DNA of 64,000 nt from Vibrio cholerae (GCA_009728235.1 WNZI01000008.1:1-64000); one strand, 5' to 3'; numbered from the stretch's first letter, positions 47,839 through 55,919 are shown. Notes: generated by a model from the sequence alone, not told the origin. Numbers and translations: made by a program.

Positions 47839-48745
47839 CTAGCCCGCAACGCGAACGAAGGATGCTCCCGCGAGGTCCGAGAGCGGGTGCTGCATGGTGG
47901 CATTCACGCCGTTCATCCCGCCGCTGATGACCTGGCCACCGCCGATGTAGATGGCCACGTGACCACCGGTGATCACGAGGTCACCCGCAGCCGGGGTACC
48001 GACAGTGGGACCGAACTGGAAGAACTGCGAGGGACCGAGGTCACCCACGGCGATACCTGCGGCACGCAATGCCTTCTCGACCATCGCGGTGCAGTCCTGG
48101 GTGGTTCCGATCTGCGACTGCGCCGAGCCCACGAGGATTCCGGCGACACCGCTGGCGGCGACATTGCTGGTCTGGGCGGTCGGCGTGATGGCGGCAGAGG
48201 CGAGGTAGACGCCCGAGCCGGGAGCGTCGGAGACGGCAGGTGCCGGGGCGATCGCCGCGGCCTGCTGTACGGGTGCTGCTTCCGCCACGGGCACGGGCAC
48301 GGAGACCGTCTGCGCAGGCTGCGTCGCGCCGGCTGTGGGGATGACGATGGTGTCGCCGGGGAAGATGACCGAGGCCAGCGACAATCCGTTGGTGGCGAGC
48401 ACCGCGGCCAGGTCCACACCGTAGGAGGCGGAGATACCACCGAGGGTGTCACCCGCCACGACGGTGTGCGACGCCGCGGAGGGTGCTGCCGGGGGCCGCA
48501 GGGGCCGCGACTGCCGGGGCCGCGACGGCGGCGGCCACCGACGCGGAGGTGGTGCCCTGCTCGGTGTAGGAGCCGGCGTGTGCGGTGCCGACGGCGCTGA
48601 GGGCGAGGCCCGACGTGACGGCGACGATGGCGACCGGGCGGCCGACCGAGGTGGCGTGTGCCTTCGCTGCGCGGGACAGGCCCTGCAGCGCGAGGTTGCC
48701 GTCGATGTCGGCGCGGTGGCGTGCCGCTGAAGTGTTTCGTGACAT
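47839..48745 (-). CDS. Secreted LysM-NlpC/P60 peptidoglycan hydrolase, broken by a one-base insertion
   Basis: A 301-residue (repaired) cell-wall hydrolase. The N-terminal piece starts at ATG 48745 (GAGAGG upstream) and has an export signal (RPVAIVAVTSGLALSAVGTAHA), then an alanine/proline-rich stretch. The rest is in another frame: a LysM domain (HTVVAGDTLGGISASYGVDL) and an NlpC/P60 domain with the catalytic cysteine in TTQDCTAMVEKAL and histidine in ITGGHVAIYIGGG. Removing one base from the five-G run at 48491-48495 joins them. It should cleave peptide bonds in peptidoglycan stems. A cyclic-di-AMP riboswitch precedes it, as known for actinobacterial cell-wall hydrolases. Confidence 0.87.
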
Positions 48746-48761
48746 TGTTCTGTACCTCTCC

Positions 48762-48960
48762 CATGCCTGCGGGGTGAGCTGTCGGGTTCGGATGGGAGTC
48801 ACCCGGCCGCGAGCAACGCCTGTGGGCGTGCTTGGTGCGGCTTAACCCCGAGGACGCCTGCAGGTGATCCTGCGCGTCCGGTGGAACGAGTGGTTCCCCC
48901 GTCCCTGCCTTCATCTGTGCGAACGTGTCCCGATCGGCGGCAGGGCTCGGCAATCCGTCC
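48762..48960 (-). promoter_or_regulatory. ydaO-type cyclic-di-AMP riboswitch
   Basis: The leader carries the family landmarks in order on the minus strand: GATTGCCGAGCCCTGCCG near the 5-prime end, GGGGGAACCACTC, GGGGTTAAGCCG, GGGTGACTCCCATCCGAACC and the ending CCGACAGCTCACCCCGCAGG. This matches the conserved ydaO consensus (CGAACCCGUCAGCUAACC-GUAGGC). It ends about 16 bases before the ATG, next to the GAGAGG ribosome site. In actinobacteria this class controls resuscitation factors and NlpC/P60 hydrolases, usually turning expression off when c-di-AMP is high. Boundaries are estimated. Confidence 0.85.
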
Positions 48961-49044
48961 GGGAGTGCCCCACGTGGACGGGGGCACCGGACGACCATAA
49001 CTACTGCTCGGACGATTTGTCACATTTCCATAACGCCGCTTACC
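48961..49044 (-). promoter_or_regulatory. Promoter region of the riboswitch-controlled hydrolase gene
   Basis: The stretch upstream of the ydaO riboswitch holds TATGGT and TAGTTA as alternative -10 hexamers near 48997-49005 and TGTGAC near 49020 as a weak -35. No other element is seen. Confidence 0.3.
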
Positions 49045-49281
49045 CTACCCTCCGGCTCGCAAGGACCTCGAGCGGCGGACGGCGGCAATGGTCCCTGCGA
49101 CGCTGAGGGCGAGGAGGACGGCCTGCTGCGCATAGAACCACGCGGTGACCTGCGAGCCGGCGCTGCCCGCGACGAGGAGGATGCTGCTGCCCACGGTGAT
49201 CGTGAGTACGACACCGAGGTACGAGAGCGTCTGCCAGAGCGTCCGCTCCTGCCGTCGGCCGGCCGACTTCCAGCTGTCCAT
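49045..49281 (-). CDS. Small two-helix membrane protein of unknown function
   Basis: A 78-residue protein with a basic N-terminus of about 15 residues, two hydrophobic segments (LSYLGVVLTITVGSSILLVA and FYAQQAVLLALSVAGTIAAV) and a basic end. Family not recognised. TAGGCT at 49293-49288 stands six bases before the ATG, matching the leaderless pattern. It follows the GH6 gene terminator and is probably separate from that gene. Confidence 0.65.
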   Translation of the reverse strand: MDSWKSAGRRQERTLWQTLSYLGVVLTITVGSSILLVAGSAGSQVTAWFYAQQAVLLALSVAGTIAAVRRSRSLRAGG

Positions 49282-49311
49282 CCGTCCAGCCTATGCCGAA
49301 GGCGCGGGGAG

Positions 49312-49342
49312 GGGCGTGCGCAGGAGTCGCCTGCGCACGCCC
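49312..49342. terminator. Terminator of the GH6 gene
   Basis: GGGCGTGCGCAGG at 49312-49324 pairs perfectly with CCTGCGCACGCCC at 49330-49342 around a five-base loop. It begins eight bases after the GH6 stop codon on the minus strand. No T-tract. Confidence 0.8.
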
Positions 49343-49349
49343 GCTTCTC

Positions 49350-50633
49350 CTAGCGTCGCACGGGGGCGCTGGCGTTCGCGAGCAGGTCGAGCGCCTGCTC
49401 CGGGAACCATGCCCCCGCTGCGGGATCCACGCGATCCCATTCGGGGTCGACGCCGCCGTTGTCCGTCAGTCCGCGAGTGCACTCTCCGTCCGACTCCCCC
49501 GGGACCTTGATCCAGAGGAAGGCGTCGGCGAGCTCGTGGCCCGTGTTCGAGGTAGGGACGTAGCCGAGCCCCCGGCTCGGAGGATTGCACCAGACCTGGG
49601 GATCCGGGTAGGACACCGACGGGACCCAGGGCCCCTTGCCGTTGCGGCTGGTGTCGATGACGAAGTGCGCGAGGTCCTCGCTCGACGGCGCGTTGGCCGC
49701 CGCCCCCACGTTCTGCGCGTACCAGGCATCGGTGAGGCCCCAGGTGGAGAAATCGGCGGGTGAGGCCGGGTAGTACTGGCTCGCACAGGAGCCGTACGCT
49801 CCGGGGTCGATCTCGGTGGCGTAGTAGATGCACTGTGAGACCCAGCTGCCGAACTTCAACTGCCGCTCGGTGAGCTCGTAGTTCGAGACGTTGAGGAAGA
49901 AGCCGTCGGCCTTCTGCACGCCGGCCTTCACGAGCCGGTCCGAGATCTCCCCCACTCCCAGCCAGGCGCTGTGCGTGCCATCGAGGTAGACCTTCGTGTT
50001 GGGCAGTGCCTTCAGCCGGTCCACGGCGTAGTTGAGCATCTCGAAGCGTTCGGCCGCGGCGGTTGCGGCGCTGGCTTCCGCCGGCTGGCACCACTCGAGG
50101 TTGCCGTCGAGTCCGCGGTACCACGGGATGATGCCGAGTCCGTCCGGCTCGAGCACCACCATCGCCGCGCGGTCCTGGATGCCTGCTGCGAGCGCATCGA
50201 CCCACGCCTTATAGCCGCCGACGTCGGTCGCCCCGCCGGCCGAGTACTGCGAGCAGTCCCGGAACGGCAGGTTGTAGGCCGCGAGTACCGGGACCTGCTT
50301 CTTGCCGGCGGCCCGGTGGGTGGTGTTCCGCACCTCCTGGGTGACCTTCTTCGGGTCACTGCCGGTGACCCATACCGCCTGCGGCGTCGAGATCATGGCG
50401 CTGAGGCTGTCCGCCCGCGCCCGGTCCCCGGAGGAGCGCAGGTCGGCAATCTGGCGCTGGGCTTCGTGGTAGTGGCTCTGCTTCGGCACGTAGAACTCCG
50501 TGGTCGACTGCCCGGGAGGCGGAGGGCCAGCCTTGCCTCCCTGGGCTGCCGCCGGTAGGGCCGAGAAGGCGGTGGAGGCGAGGATCCCTGCGAGCGCAAG
50601 GGTCGTGGCGCATGTCCTGGAAATGCTGAGCAT
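49350..50633 (-). CDS. Secreted glycoside hydrolase family 6 (endoglucanase/cellobiohydrolase)
   Basis: A 427-residue exported cellulase. The signal peptide is TCATTLALAGILASTAFSAL followed by PAAAQGG. GH6 motifs are VPVLAAYNLPFRDCSQYSAG with the conserved aspartate before the disulfide cysteine, MVVLEPDGLG with the catalytic acid aspartate, VYLDGTHSAW, FFLNVSNYE, FVIDTSRNGKGPW and WIKVPGESDGEC. No cellulose-binding domain is attached. GAGGAG is closer to optimal for the second ATG (50633) than for 50636. A CelR/CebR-type operator lies at its transcription start. Confidence 0.93.
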   Translation of the reverse strand: MLSISRTCATTLALAGILASTAFSALPAAAQGGKAGPPPPGQSTTEFYVPKQSHYHEAQRQIADLRSSGDRARADSLSAMISTPQAVWVTGSDPKKVTQEVRNTTHRAAGKKQVPVLAAYNLPFRDCSQYSAGGATDVGGYKAWVDALAAGIQDRAAMVVLEPDGLGIIPWYRGLDGNLEWCQPAEASAATAAAERFEMLNYAVDRLKALPNTKVYLDGTHSAWLGVGEISDRLVKAGVQKADGFFLNVSNYELTERQLKFGSWVSQCIYYATEIDPGAYGSCASQYYPASPADFSTWGLTDAWYAQNVGAAANAPSSEDLAHFVIDTSRNGKGPWVPSVSYPDPQVWCNPPSRGLGYVPTSNTGHELADAFLWIKVPGESDGECTRGLTDNGGVDPEWDRVDPAAGAWFPEQALDLLANASAPVRR

Positions 50634-50696
50634 CATTGCTCCTCATACGGTGGATGAATGGCTCGAGAGCCCGATCGGCGAGCGCCGCTACCCCCG

Positions 50697-50745
50697 TGGA
50701 AGCGCTCCCACGGTCAGTCTTCGGTGCGTTCCCTCTCTTTGTCAA
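50697..50745 (-). promoter_or_regulatory. GH6 promoter with a CelR/CebR-like operator over the start site
   Basis: TGGAAGCGCTCCCA at 50697-50710 differs by one base from the palindrome TGGGAGCGCTCCCA bound by CelR/CebR, the cellobiose-responsive LacI-type repressors of actinobacterial cellulase genes. On the minus strand TTGACA (50745-50740) is a perfect -35, and AAGACT (50721-50716) is the -10 with an 18-base spacer. This puts the start near 50709, inside the operator. Confidence 0.85.
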
Positions 50746-50839
50746 GGTCTTCAGCACCCTGATGAAGCACGCCGATACCGGCTCCACCTGAGGACACATT
50801 GTTGTTTCTGCAGGATCCCGATGTCACACTCTTGCTTGA

Positions 50840-50942
50840 CCATCCCGAGCGGCTGAGAGATCTGGCTCACTGACGCCGCAGCAACCCTGGCCTCCGCGAT
50901 TCCGCGGCGACAGAAGGGTGCTACTGCCAGACCGATGGAGGA
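50840..50942 (+). promoter_or_regulatory. SAM-I riboswitch ahead of sfnG-metY
   Basis: Core elements GAGCGGCTGAGAGATCTGG, CTGACGCCGCAGCAACC and GGTGCTACTGCCAGACCGATGG match the aptamer at 42870, in a more compact form. P1 pairs CCATC (50840-50844) with GATGG (50934-50938). The ribosome site GGAGGA (50937-50942) overlaps the P1 3-prime strand, and the ATG follows four bases later. This predicts translational repression by SAM. Confidence 0.92.
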
Positions 50943-50946
50943 AACC

Positions 50947-52113
50947 ATGAGCGTCGCCGACCTTTCCACGCCCCTGAAATTCGCCTACTGGGTCCCCAAC
51001 GTCAGCGGAGGTCTGGTGGTCTCGACCATCGAGCAGCGGACCAGCTGGGATTTCGACTACAACCGCACACTCGCCCGCATCGCGGAGGACGCGGGCTTCG
51101 AGTACGCCCTGTCGCAGACGCGCTACGCCGCGTCCTACGGTGCGGACAAGCAGCACGAGGCGACGAGCTTCTCGCTTGCTCTCCTCGCAGCCACCGAGAA
51201 GCTCAAGGTCATCGCCGCCGTGCACCCGGGGATGTGGCACCCGGGCGTGCTCGCGAAATTCATCATCACGGCCGACCACATCTCGAACGGGCGGGCCGCC
51301 GTCAACATCGTCTCCGGCTGGCTCAAGGACGAGTTCGTCAACTTCGGCCTCGAGTGGCTCGAACACGACGAGCGCTACGTCCGCACCGAGGAGTTCATCC
51401 GCGTCCTGCGCGGTCTGTGGACCGAGGAGGGCTACAGCCAGGCGGGTACGTACTACGACATCAACAACTTCACCCTCAGCCCGGCGCCGATCGACGTACC
51501 GGGCCGTCCGCACCCCGAGATCTTCTTCGGCGGCAACTCCACGGCGGCGCAGGCCACGGCCGGCCGAGTGGCCGACTGGTACTTCTCGAACGGCAAGGAC
51601 CTCGAGGGTTTCAAGGAGAACATCGCCGGAGTACAGGCTTCCGCTGCCGAAGCCGGACGCCGCCCCCGCTACGGCCTGAACGGTTTCGTCATCGCGCGGG
51701 ACTCGGAGAAGGAGGCACGGGACACGCTCCGCGAGATCGTCGAAAAGGCACACCGCCCCGCGGTGGAGGGCTTCCGCGCCGCCGTGCAGGAGGCGGGCGC
51801 CTCGACCACCGACGGCAAGGGCATGTGGGCGGATTCGAGTTTCGAGGACCTCGTGCAGTACAACGACGGTTTCAAGACCAAGCTCATCGGGACGCCCGAG
51901 CAGATCGCCGAGCGGATCGTGGAGTACAAGAAGATCGGGGTCAACCTCCTCCTCACGTGCTATCTCCACTTCCAGGAGGAGGTTGCCGCCTTCGGCAAGG
52001 ACATCCTGCCGATCGTCCGCGAGCTCGAGGCGGACGCGGCCCGCAGTGCCGGCGTCGACTTCGATCCCGAATCGACCCTCGCAACCCCCGAACCCAGCAA
52101 GGCAGGTGTCTGA
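50947..52113 (+). CDS. sfnG: Dimethylsulfone monooxygenase, FMNH2-dependent
   Basis: A 388-residue LLM-class flavin-dependent monooxygenase. The opening LKFAYWVPNVSGGLVVSTIE, SRASY-like SQTRYAASYGADKQHEAT and IVSGWLKDEFVNFGLEWLEH fit SfnG, which oxidises dimethylsulfone to methanesulfinate in sulfur scavenging. FMNH2 must come from a separate reductase, not seen here. GGAGGA sits four bases before ATG 50947; the earlier in-frame ATG at 50935 lies inside the riboswitch P1 helix. metY overlaps its stop by one base, linking sulfonate use to methionine synthesis. Confidence 0.92.
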   Translation: MSVADLSTPLKFAYWVPNVSGGLVVSTIEQRTSWDFDYNRTLARIAEDAGFEYALSQTRYAASYGADKQHEATSFSLALLAATEKLKVIAAVHPGMWHPGVLAKFIITADHISNGRAAVNIVSGWLKDEFVNFGLEWLEHDERYVRTEEFIRVLRGLWTEEGYSQAGTYYDINNFTLSPAPIDVPGRPHPEIFFGGNSTAAQATAGRVADWYFSNGKDLEGFKENIAGVQASAAEAGRRPRYGLNGFVIARDSEKEARDTLREIVEKAHRPAVEGFRAAVQEAGASTTDGKGMWADSSFEDLVQYNDGFKTKLIGTPEQIAERIVEYKKIGVNLLLTCYLHFQEEVAAFGKDILPIVRELEADAARSAGVDFDPESTLATPEPSKAGV

Positions 52114-53489
52114 TGGCAGAACGTTCCTTCGGTTTCCGCACGCGCGCACTGCACGCAGGCGGCACGCCCGATGCCACGCACGGCGCCCGGGCCGTCCCGA
52201 TCTACCAGACGACGTCGTTCGTGTTCAAGGACACGAACGACGCCGCGAATCTCTTCGCCCTGCAGAAGTACGGCAACATCTACTCACGCATCGGCAACCC
52301 CACCGTGGCGGCCTTCGAGGAGCGCATCGCCTCCCTCGAGGGCGGTATCGGCGCGGTCGCGACGGCGTCGGGCATGAGCGCGGAGTTCCTCACCTTCGCG
52401 GCGCTCTGCCAGGCGGGTGACCACATCGTCGCCGCCTCGCAGCTCTACGGCGGCACCGTCACACAGCTCGATGTCACGCTGCGCCGGTTCGGCATCGAGA
52501 CGACCTTCGTCCCGGGAACGGACCCGGCGGACTACGCGGCAGCGATCCGCGAGAACACCAAGGCCGTCTACGCCGAGGTCATCGCGAACCCCTCGGGTGA
52601 GATCGCCGACCTCGCCGGACTCGCGAAGGTGGCGCGCGATGCCGGCGTCCCGTTCATCGTCGATTCGACGCTCAGCACGCCCTACCTGGTACGGCCCATC
52701 GAGCACGGGGCGGACATCGTCATCCACTCGGCGACCAAGTTCATCGGCGGCCATGGCACCACGCTCGGGGGCGTCATCGTGGAGAGCGGACGCTTCGACT
52801 GGGGCAACGGCAAATTCCCCATGATGACCGAACCCGTCCCCTCCTACGGCAACATCCAGTGGTGGGCGAATTTCGGCGAGTACGGCTTCCTCACGAAGCT
52901 CCGCACCGAGCAGCTCCGCGACATCGGGCCGTCACTGTCTCCGATGTCCGCCTTTCAACTGCTGCAGGGAGTGGAGACTCTCGCGCAGCGACTCGACGAG
53001 CACCTCGAGAACGCCCAGGCCGTTGCGGAGTGGCTGCAGGACGATCCCCGCGTGGAGTACGTGAATTACGCCGGCCTGCCCACCCATGCCCACCACGAGC
53101 GCGCGAAGACCTACCTGCCGCAGGGACCGGGCTCGGTGTTCAGCTTCGGCATCAGGGGCGGCCGCAAGGCCGGTCAGAAGTTCATCGAGTCCCTCCAGCT
53201 CGCCTCCCACCTCGCCAACGTGGGGGACTCCCGGACACTCGTGATCCACCCCGGCTCGACGACGCACCAGCAGCTCTCGGCCGAGCAGCTCGCAGCGGCA
53301 GGGGTTCCCGAGGACCTCGTGCGGATCTCGGTGGGCCTGGAGGACCTCGACGACATCCTGTGGGACCTCGACCAGGCGCTCGACACCGCGGTGAACGCGT
53401 CCGACGCCGACTTCGACGAGCTCCCGCAGGAAGCTGCCGGCGGGAACGACGAACCGTCGACGACGCGAGCCGTAGGAGTGGGAGCATGA
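52113..53489 (+). CDS. metY: O-acetylhomoserine aminocarboxypropyltransferase/sulfhydrylase
   Basis: A 458-residue PLP enzyme that joins O-acetylhomoserine with sulfide or methanethiol to make homocysteine or methionine. Cys/Met-metabolism motifs are FGFRTRALHAGGTPDATHGA, YSRIGNPTVAAFEERIASLE, VIHSATKFIGGHGTTLGGVI with the PLP lysine and GDSRTLVIHPGSTTHQQLS. The ATG overlaps the sfnG TGA as TGATG. It is the second gene of a SAM-repressed operon. Confidence 0.95.
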   Translation: MAERSFGFRTRALHAGGTPDATHGARAVPIYQTTSFVFKDTNDAANLFALQKYGNIYSRIGNPTVAAFEERIASLEGGIGAVATASGMSAEFLTFAALCQAGDHIVAASQLYGGTVTQLDVTLRRFGIETTFVPGTDPADYAAAIRENTKAVYAEVIANPSGEIADLAGLAKVARDAGVPFIVDSTLSTPYLVRPIEHGADIVIHSATKFIGGHGTTLGGVIVESGRFDWGNGKFPMMTEPVPSYGNIQWWANFGEYGFLTKLRTEQLRDIGPSLSPMSAFQLLQGVETLAQRLDEHLENAQAVAEWLQDDPRVEYVNYAGLPTHAHHERAKTYLPQGPGSVFSFGIRGGRKAGQKFIESLQLASHLANVGDSRTLVIHPGSTTHQQLSAEQLAAAGVPEDLVRISVGLEDLDDILWDLDQALDTAVNASDADFDELPQEAAGGNDEPSTTRAVGVGA

Positions 53490-53986
53490 GCGTGCCGGCA
53501 CCGGAACGCACCTGGGAGGGCCCTTCGGCGCCCGAACGCCTGAGTCTCCTGAGGAATGCACGGTCGGTGGCCATCGTAGGGGCATCGGACAAGCCCTCGC
53601 GGGCGTCCTACTTCGTCGCGACCTACCTCCAGTCCTCCTCGCCCTACCGCCTGTACTTCGTGAACCCGGTGGCCAAGGAGATCCTGGGGCAACCGGCGTA
53701 CGCCTCGCTCAAGGACCTACCCGAGGTTCCCGACGTCGTCGACGTGTTCCGTCGGCACGACGACCTGCCATCGGTCCTGCAGGAGACCCTCGACGTCGGC
53801 GCGAAGACCCTGTGGCTGCAACTCGGCTCATGGCACGAGGACGTGGCGAGGGAGGCCGAGTCGGCTGGGCTCGACGTCGTGATGGACCGCTGCATCAAGA
53901 TCGAGCACGCACGCTTCCACGGTGGGCTGAACCTCGCCGGCTTCAATACCGGCATCATCTCGTCGAAGCGACAGATCACCTCGTAG
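53486..53986 (+). CDS. CoA-binding domain protein in the sfnG-metY operon
   Basis: A 166-residue paralogue of the CoA-binding protein at 42365: RSVAIVGASDKPSRASYFVA, YFVNPVAKEILGQPAYASLK, VDVVDVFRRHDDLPSVLQET and GAKTLWLQLGSWHEDVAREA. It has about 20 extra N-terminal residues and a C-terminal GGLNLAGFNTGIISSKRQ tail. Its ATG overlaps the metY TGA as ATGA. Co-expression with metY under SAM control suggests a sulfur-linked role. It may bind CoA or an adenosyl/phosphopantetheine compound; there is no direct evidence. It ends convergent with and overlaps the last minus-strand gene by 11 bases. Confidence 0.88.
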   Translation: MSVPAPERTWEGPSAPERLSLLRNARSVAIVGASDKPSRASYFVATYLQSSSPYRLYFVNPVAKEILGQPAYASLKDLPEVPDVVDVFRRHDDLPSVLQETLDVGAKTLWLQLGSWHEDVAREAESAGLDVVMDRCIKIEHARFHGGLNLAGFNTGIISSKRQITS

Positions 53987-54575
53987 GCGCACGTTCCGCA
54001 GGCAGTTCCGGCGTCCCGGCAGGGGTGGGCCCGTCCGGCACTTCTGCGGGCACGGGCACGTCCGCAGGAGGATCGAGCGCACGATCGACGTCGCCACCGG
54101 CCGGCACGCGGTGCTCACCCAGGGCGGGTGCGTCGTCGTCCGGCTGACCCGGCCCCTGGTTCCAGCTCGTCAGCGGCGGCTCCACCGTCTCGAAGGTGAC
54201 CGGACCGTCCGCCGTTCCGTCCGTCGTGTCGTCGCTGACGACCACCTCCGCATCGGCGAGGAACAGGGTCATCCACACGTCGTCCGCCCGTTCCGGAGCA
54301 GACAGGAACACCGGATCCTCCTGCAGCGGGACCGCGACACGGAGCCATGACACGGTGCGGTCCGCCGGCGATGCCGACGAGTCCTCGGCCTGCCCTCCCC
54401 GACCATCGGGGGCGCTGCCGCCCTGCGTGCGGGCGGTGTCCTGCTGTCCGTGGGTTCGCCCCGGTTCGCGCTGACCGCTCCTGCCCTGATCGCCCTGGAC
54501 CTGCTCTGCGGCGCCCTGGCTCCGGCTCCTGCCCTGACCGCCCTTCGCCTGCTCCGCCTGACCCTGGCCCTTCAC
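53976..54575 (-). CDS. Low-complexity protein coupled to the putative anti-sigma gene
   Basis: About 199 residues. The N-terminal half is extremely rich in glutamine, glycine and arginine; the second half is an acidic, threonine/proline-rich region with a globular patch (TVSWLRVAVPLQEDPVFLSA, then DDVWMTLFLADAEVVV). No family recognised. Its GTG overlaps the TGA of the gene at 54572 as GTGA. It may be a separate coupled gene, or the continuation of that protein after a frameshift; several genes in this window show such breaks, so I cannot choose. Confidence 0.5.
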   Translation of the reverse strand: MKGQGQAEQAKGGQGRSRSQGAAEQVQGDQGRSGQREPGRTHGQQDTARTQGGSAPDGRGGQAEDSSASPADRTVSWLRVAVPLQEDPVFLSAPERADDVWMTLFLADAEVVVSDDTTDGTADGPVTFETVEPPLTSWNQGPGQPDDDAPALGEHRVPAGGDVDRALDPPADVPVPAEVPDGPTPAGTPELPAERAPTR

Positions 54576-55279
54576 CTCTTCTGTGAGGCCCGGGCGCTGG
54601 CCCGGGCGACGGGCGATCCGGGCACGGTTCCCGGCCCTTCGACCGGTGTCGGCGGTGCGCCGACGGCAGGCGCCGCCGGAGCAGGCGCCTCCACGGGCCC
54701 GGGGGTGGTGGCCGATTGCGGAGCCGCTGAAGTGACCTGCCCGGGCTGAGGACCGGATGCCGGCGGAGCCGCGTGGGCTGATCCTGCCGCAGGTGCCGCA
54801 GCGGCTTCCTCCGCACCCCCTGGAGGAGCAGGAACCGCGGACGGCGATGGAACAGGCGCGATCGGCGGGGCCGGGGGTGTGACAGCGGCAGGGGCGACGA
54901 CCGAGGAGGCCTCCGAGCGTTCCGCGCCCGAGGAATCAGCGGCATCGGCGGCGCGGAAGCGGGAGGCCGAGTCGACGGCGGCGCCCAACCCGTCCGTCAG
55001 GTGCAGCGTCCCTGCCGCAACCCCCGAGATCCCTACCCCCATGGACACGGCGAGTGCCCCCCCGATGAACGTGATGCGGTTCTTCGTCCGACGGCCCTGC
55101 TGTGGCTTGCCGCCGTCGGCCATCAACCGGGCCAGCTCGGCGGATGCCTGTGGTGCCGGTCCGGCGCCGAGCGCCCCGATGTCCTGCAATCCGCGCACCA
55201 GTGCAGGATCCTGGAGGACGCCGGCGTCGTCCAGGAGCTCCAGCACGATGTGGGGCGAGGGAGTAGCCCGATCAGTCAT
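54572..55279 (-). CDS. Single-pass membrane protein, putative anti-sigma partner
   Basis: A 235-residue protein with a cytosolic part of about 65 residues, one membrane helix (ITFIGGALAVSMGVGISGVAA) and an outer region of about 140 residues made of alanine, proline and serine. Its ATG overlaps the TGA of the ECF sigma factor gene as ATGA, the position usually taken by an anti-sigma factor. The HXXXCXXC ZAS motif is absent, so it would be a non-canonical anti-sigma factor, if one at all. Confidence 0.6.
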   Translation of the reverse strand: MTDRATPSPHIVLELLDDAGVLQDPALVRGLQDIGALGAGPAPQASAELARLMADGGKPQQGRRTKNRITFIGGALAVSMGVGISGVAAGTLHLTDGLGAAVDSASRFRAADAADSSGAERSEASSVVAPAAVTPPAPPIAPVPSPSAVPAPPGGAEEAAAAPAAGSAHAAPPASGPQPGQVTSAAPQSATTPGPVEAPAPAAPAVGAPPTPVEGPGTVPGSPVARASARASQKR

Positions 55280-55830
55280 GACGCAATCGATTCGTTGGGT
55301 TGTACGAGTTCCTTCAGCTTGAGCAGTCCCCGCCGCTGCAGCTGCTTGACCGATCCGGACGACTTCCCCAGAATCTCGGCGACCTGGTCGACCGGCAGTT
55401 CCGCGACGATGCGCAGCAGGATCACGTCACGCTGCTCGGCGTTGAGCTGAGCCAGCATCTCGCGCGCACCGCCGACGTCGAGGTTCTCGAGCGCCACTGT
55501 CTCGGCGGAGTCGGACGCTCGTCCGTCACCGTCGGCCTCGTACTCGAGCAGGACCGGTGTCCTCGTCCTCCTCCGTACCTCGTCGACGTATCGCGCGTGT
55601 GCCACGGAGAAGGTGAAGGTCCGCAGGCCCGCCAGCCCTCCGGACACGGTGTCCAGTCTGGAGAACACGGACAGGAAGACTTCCTGGGTCAGGGCTTCGG
55701 GATCGTCCGACCCACGGCCGGCGAAGTACCCCAGGACGCCTGGACTCAGGGCCTGGTAGATCAGGGAGAAAGCCGCCGGTTCACCTGCTTGTGCGCGGAC
55801 GAGCGCATCATCGGGCAGCGGTGGGACCAC
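55276..55830 (-). CDS. ECF-type RNA polymerase sigma factor
   Basis: A 184-residue sigma-70 family protein with region 2 (AFSLIYQALSPGVLGYFAGR, DPEALTQEVFLSVFSRLDT) and region 4 (LNAEQRDVILLRIVAELPVD, then VAEILGKSSGSVKQLQRRGL). AAGGAA lies before GTG 55830. Both downstream genes overlap it in series, which suggests one regulatory unit responding to an envelope signal. Target promoters are unknown. Confidence 0.9.
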   Translation of the reverse strand: MVPPLPDDALVRAQAGEPAAFSLIYQALSPGVLGYFAGRGSDDPEALTQEVFLSVFSRLDTVSGGLAGLRTFTFSVAHARYVDEVRRRTRTPVLLEYEADGDGRASDSAETVALENLDVGGAREMLAQLNAEQRDVILLRIVAELPVDQVAEILGKSSGSVKQLQRRGLLKLKELVQPNESIAS

Positions 55831-55919
55831 GGTTCGTTTCCTTGTTCGGGCGGGACGGCGTCACCATCGTAACCGTTGCATCCCATCCACGGTGGCCCTC
55901 CCCGCCGTTAACGGGAAAG

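Noticed and set aside
54572-54575. Treating the two genes after the ECF sigma factor as certainly one gene
   Set aside because: The GTGA junction is a normal coupling overlap elsewhere in the window, so fusion cannot be claimed without better sequence.
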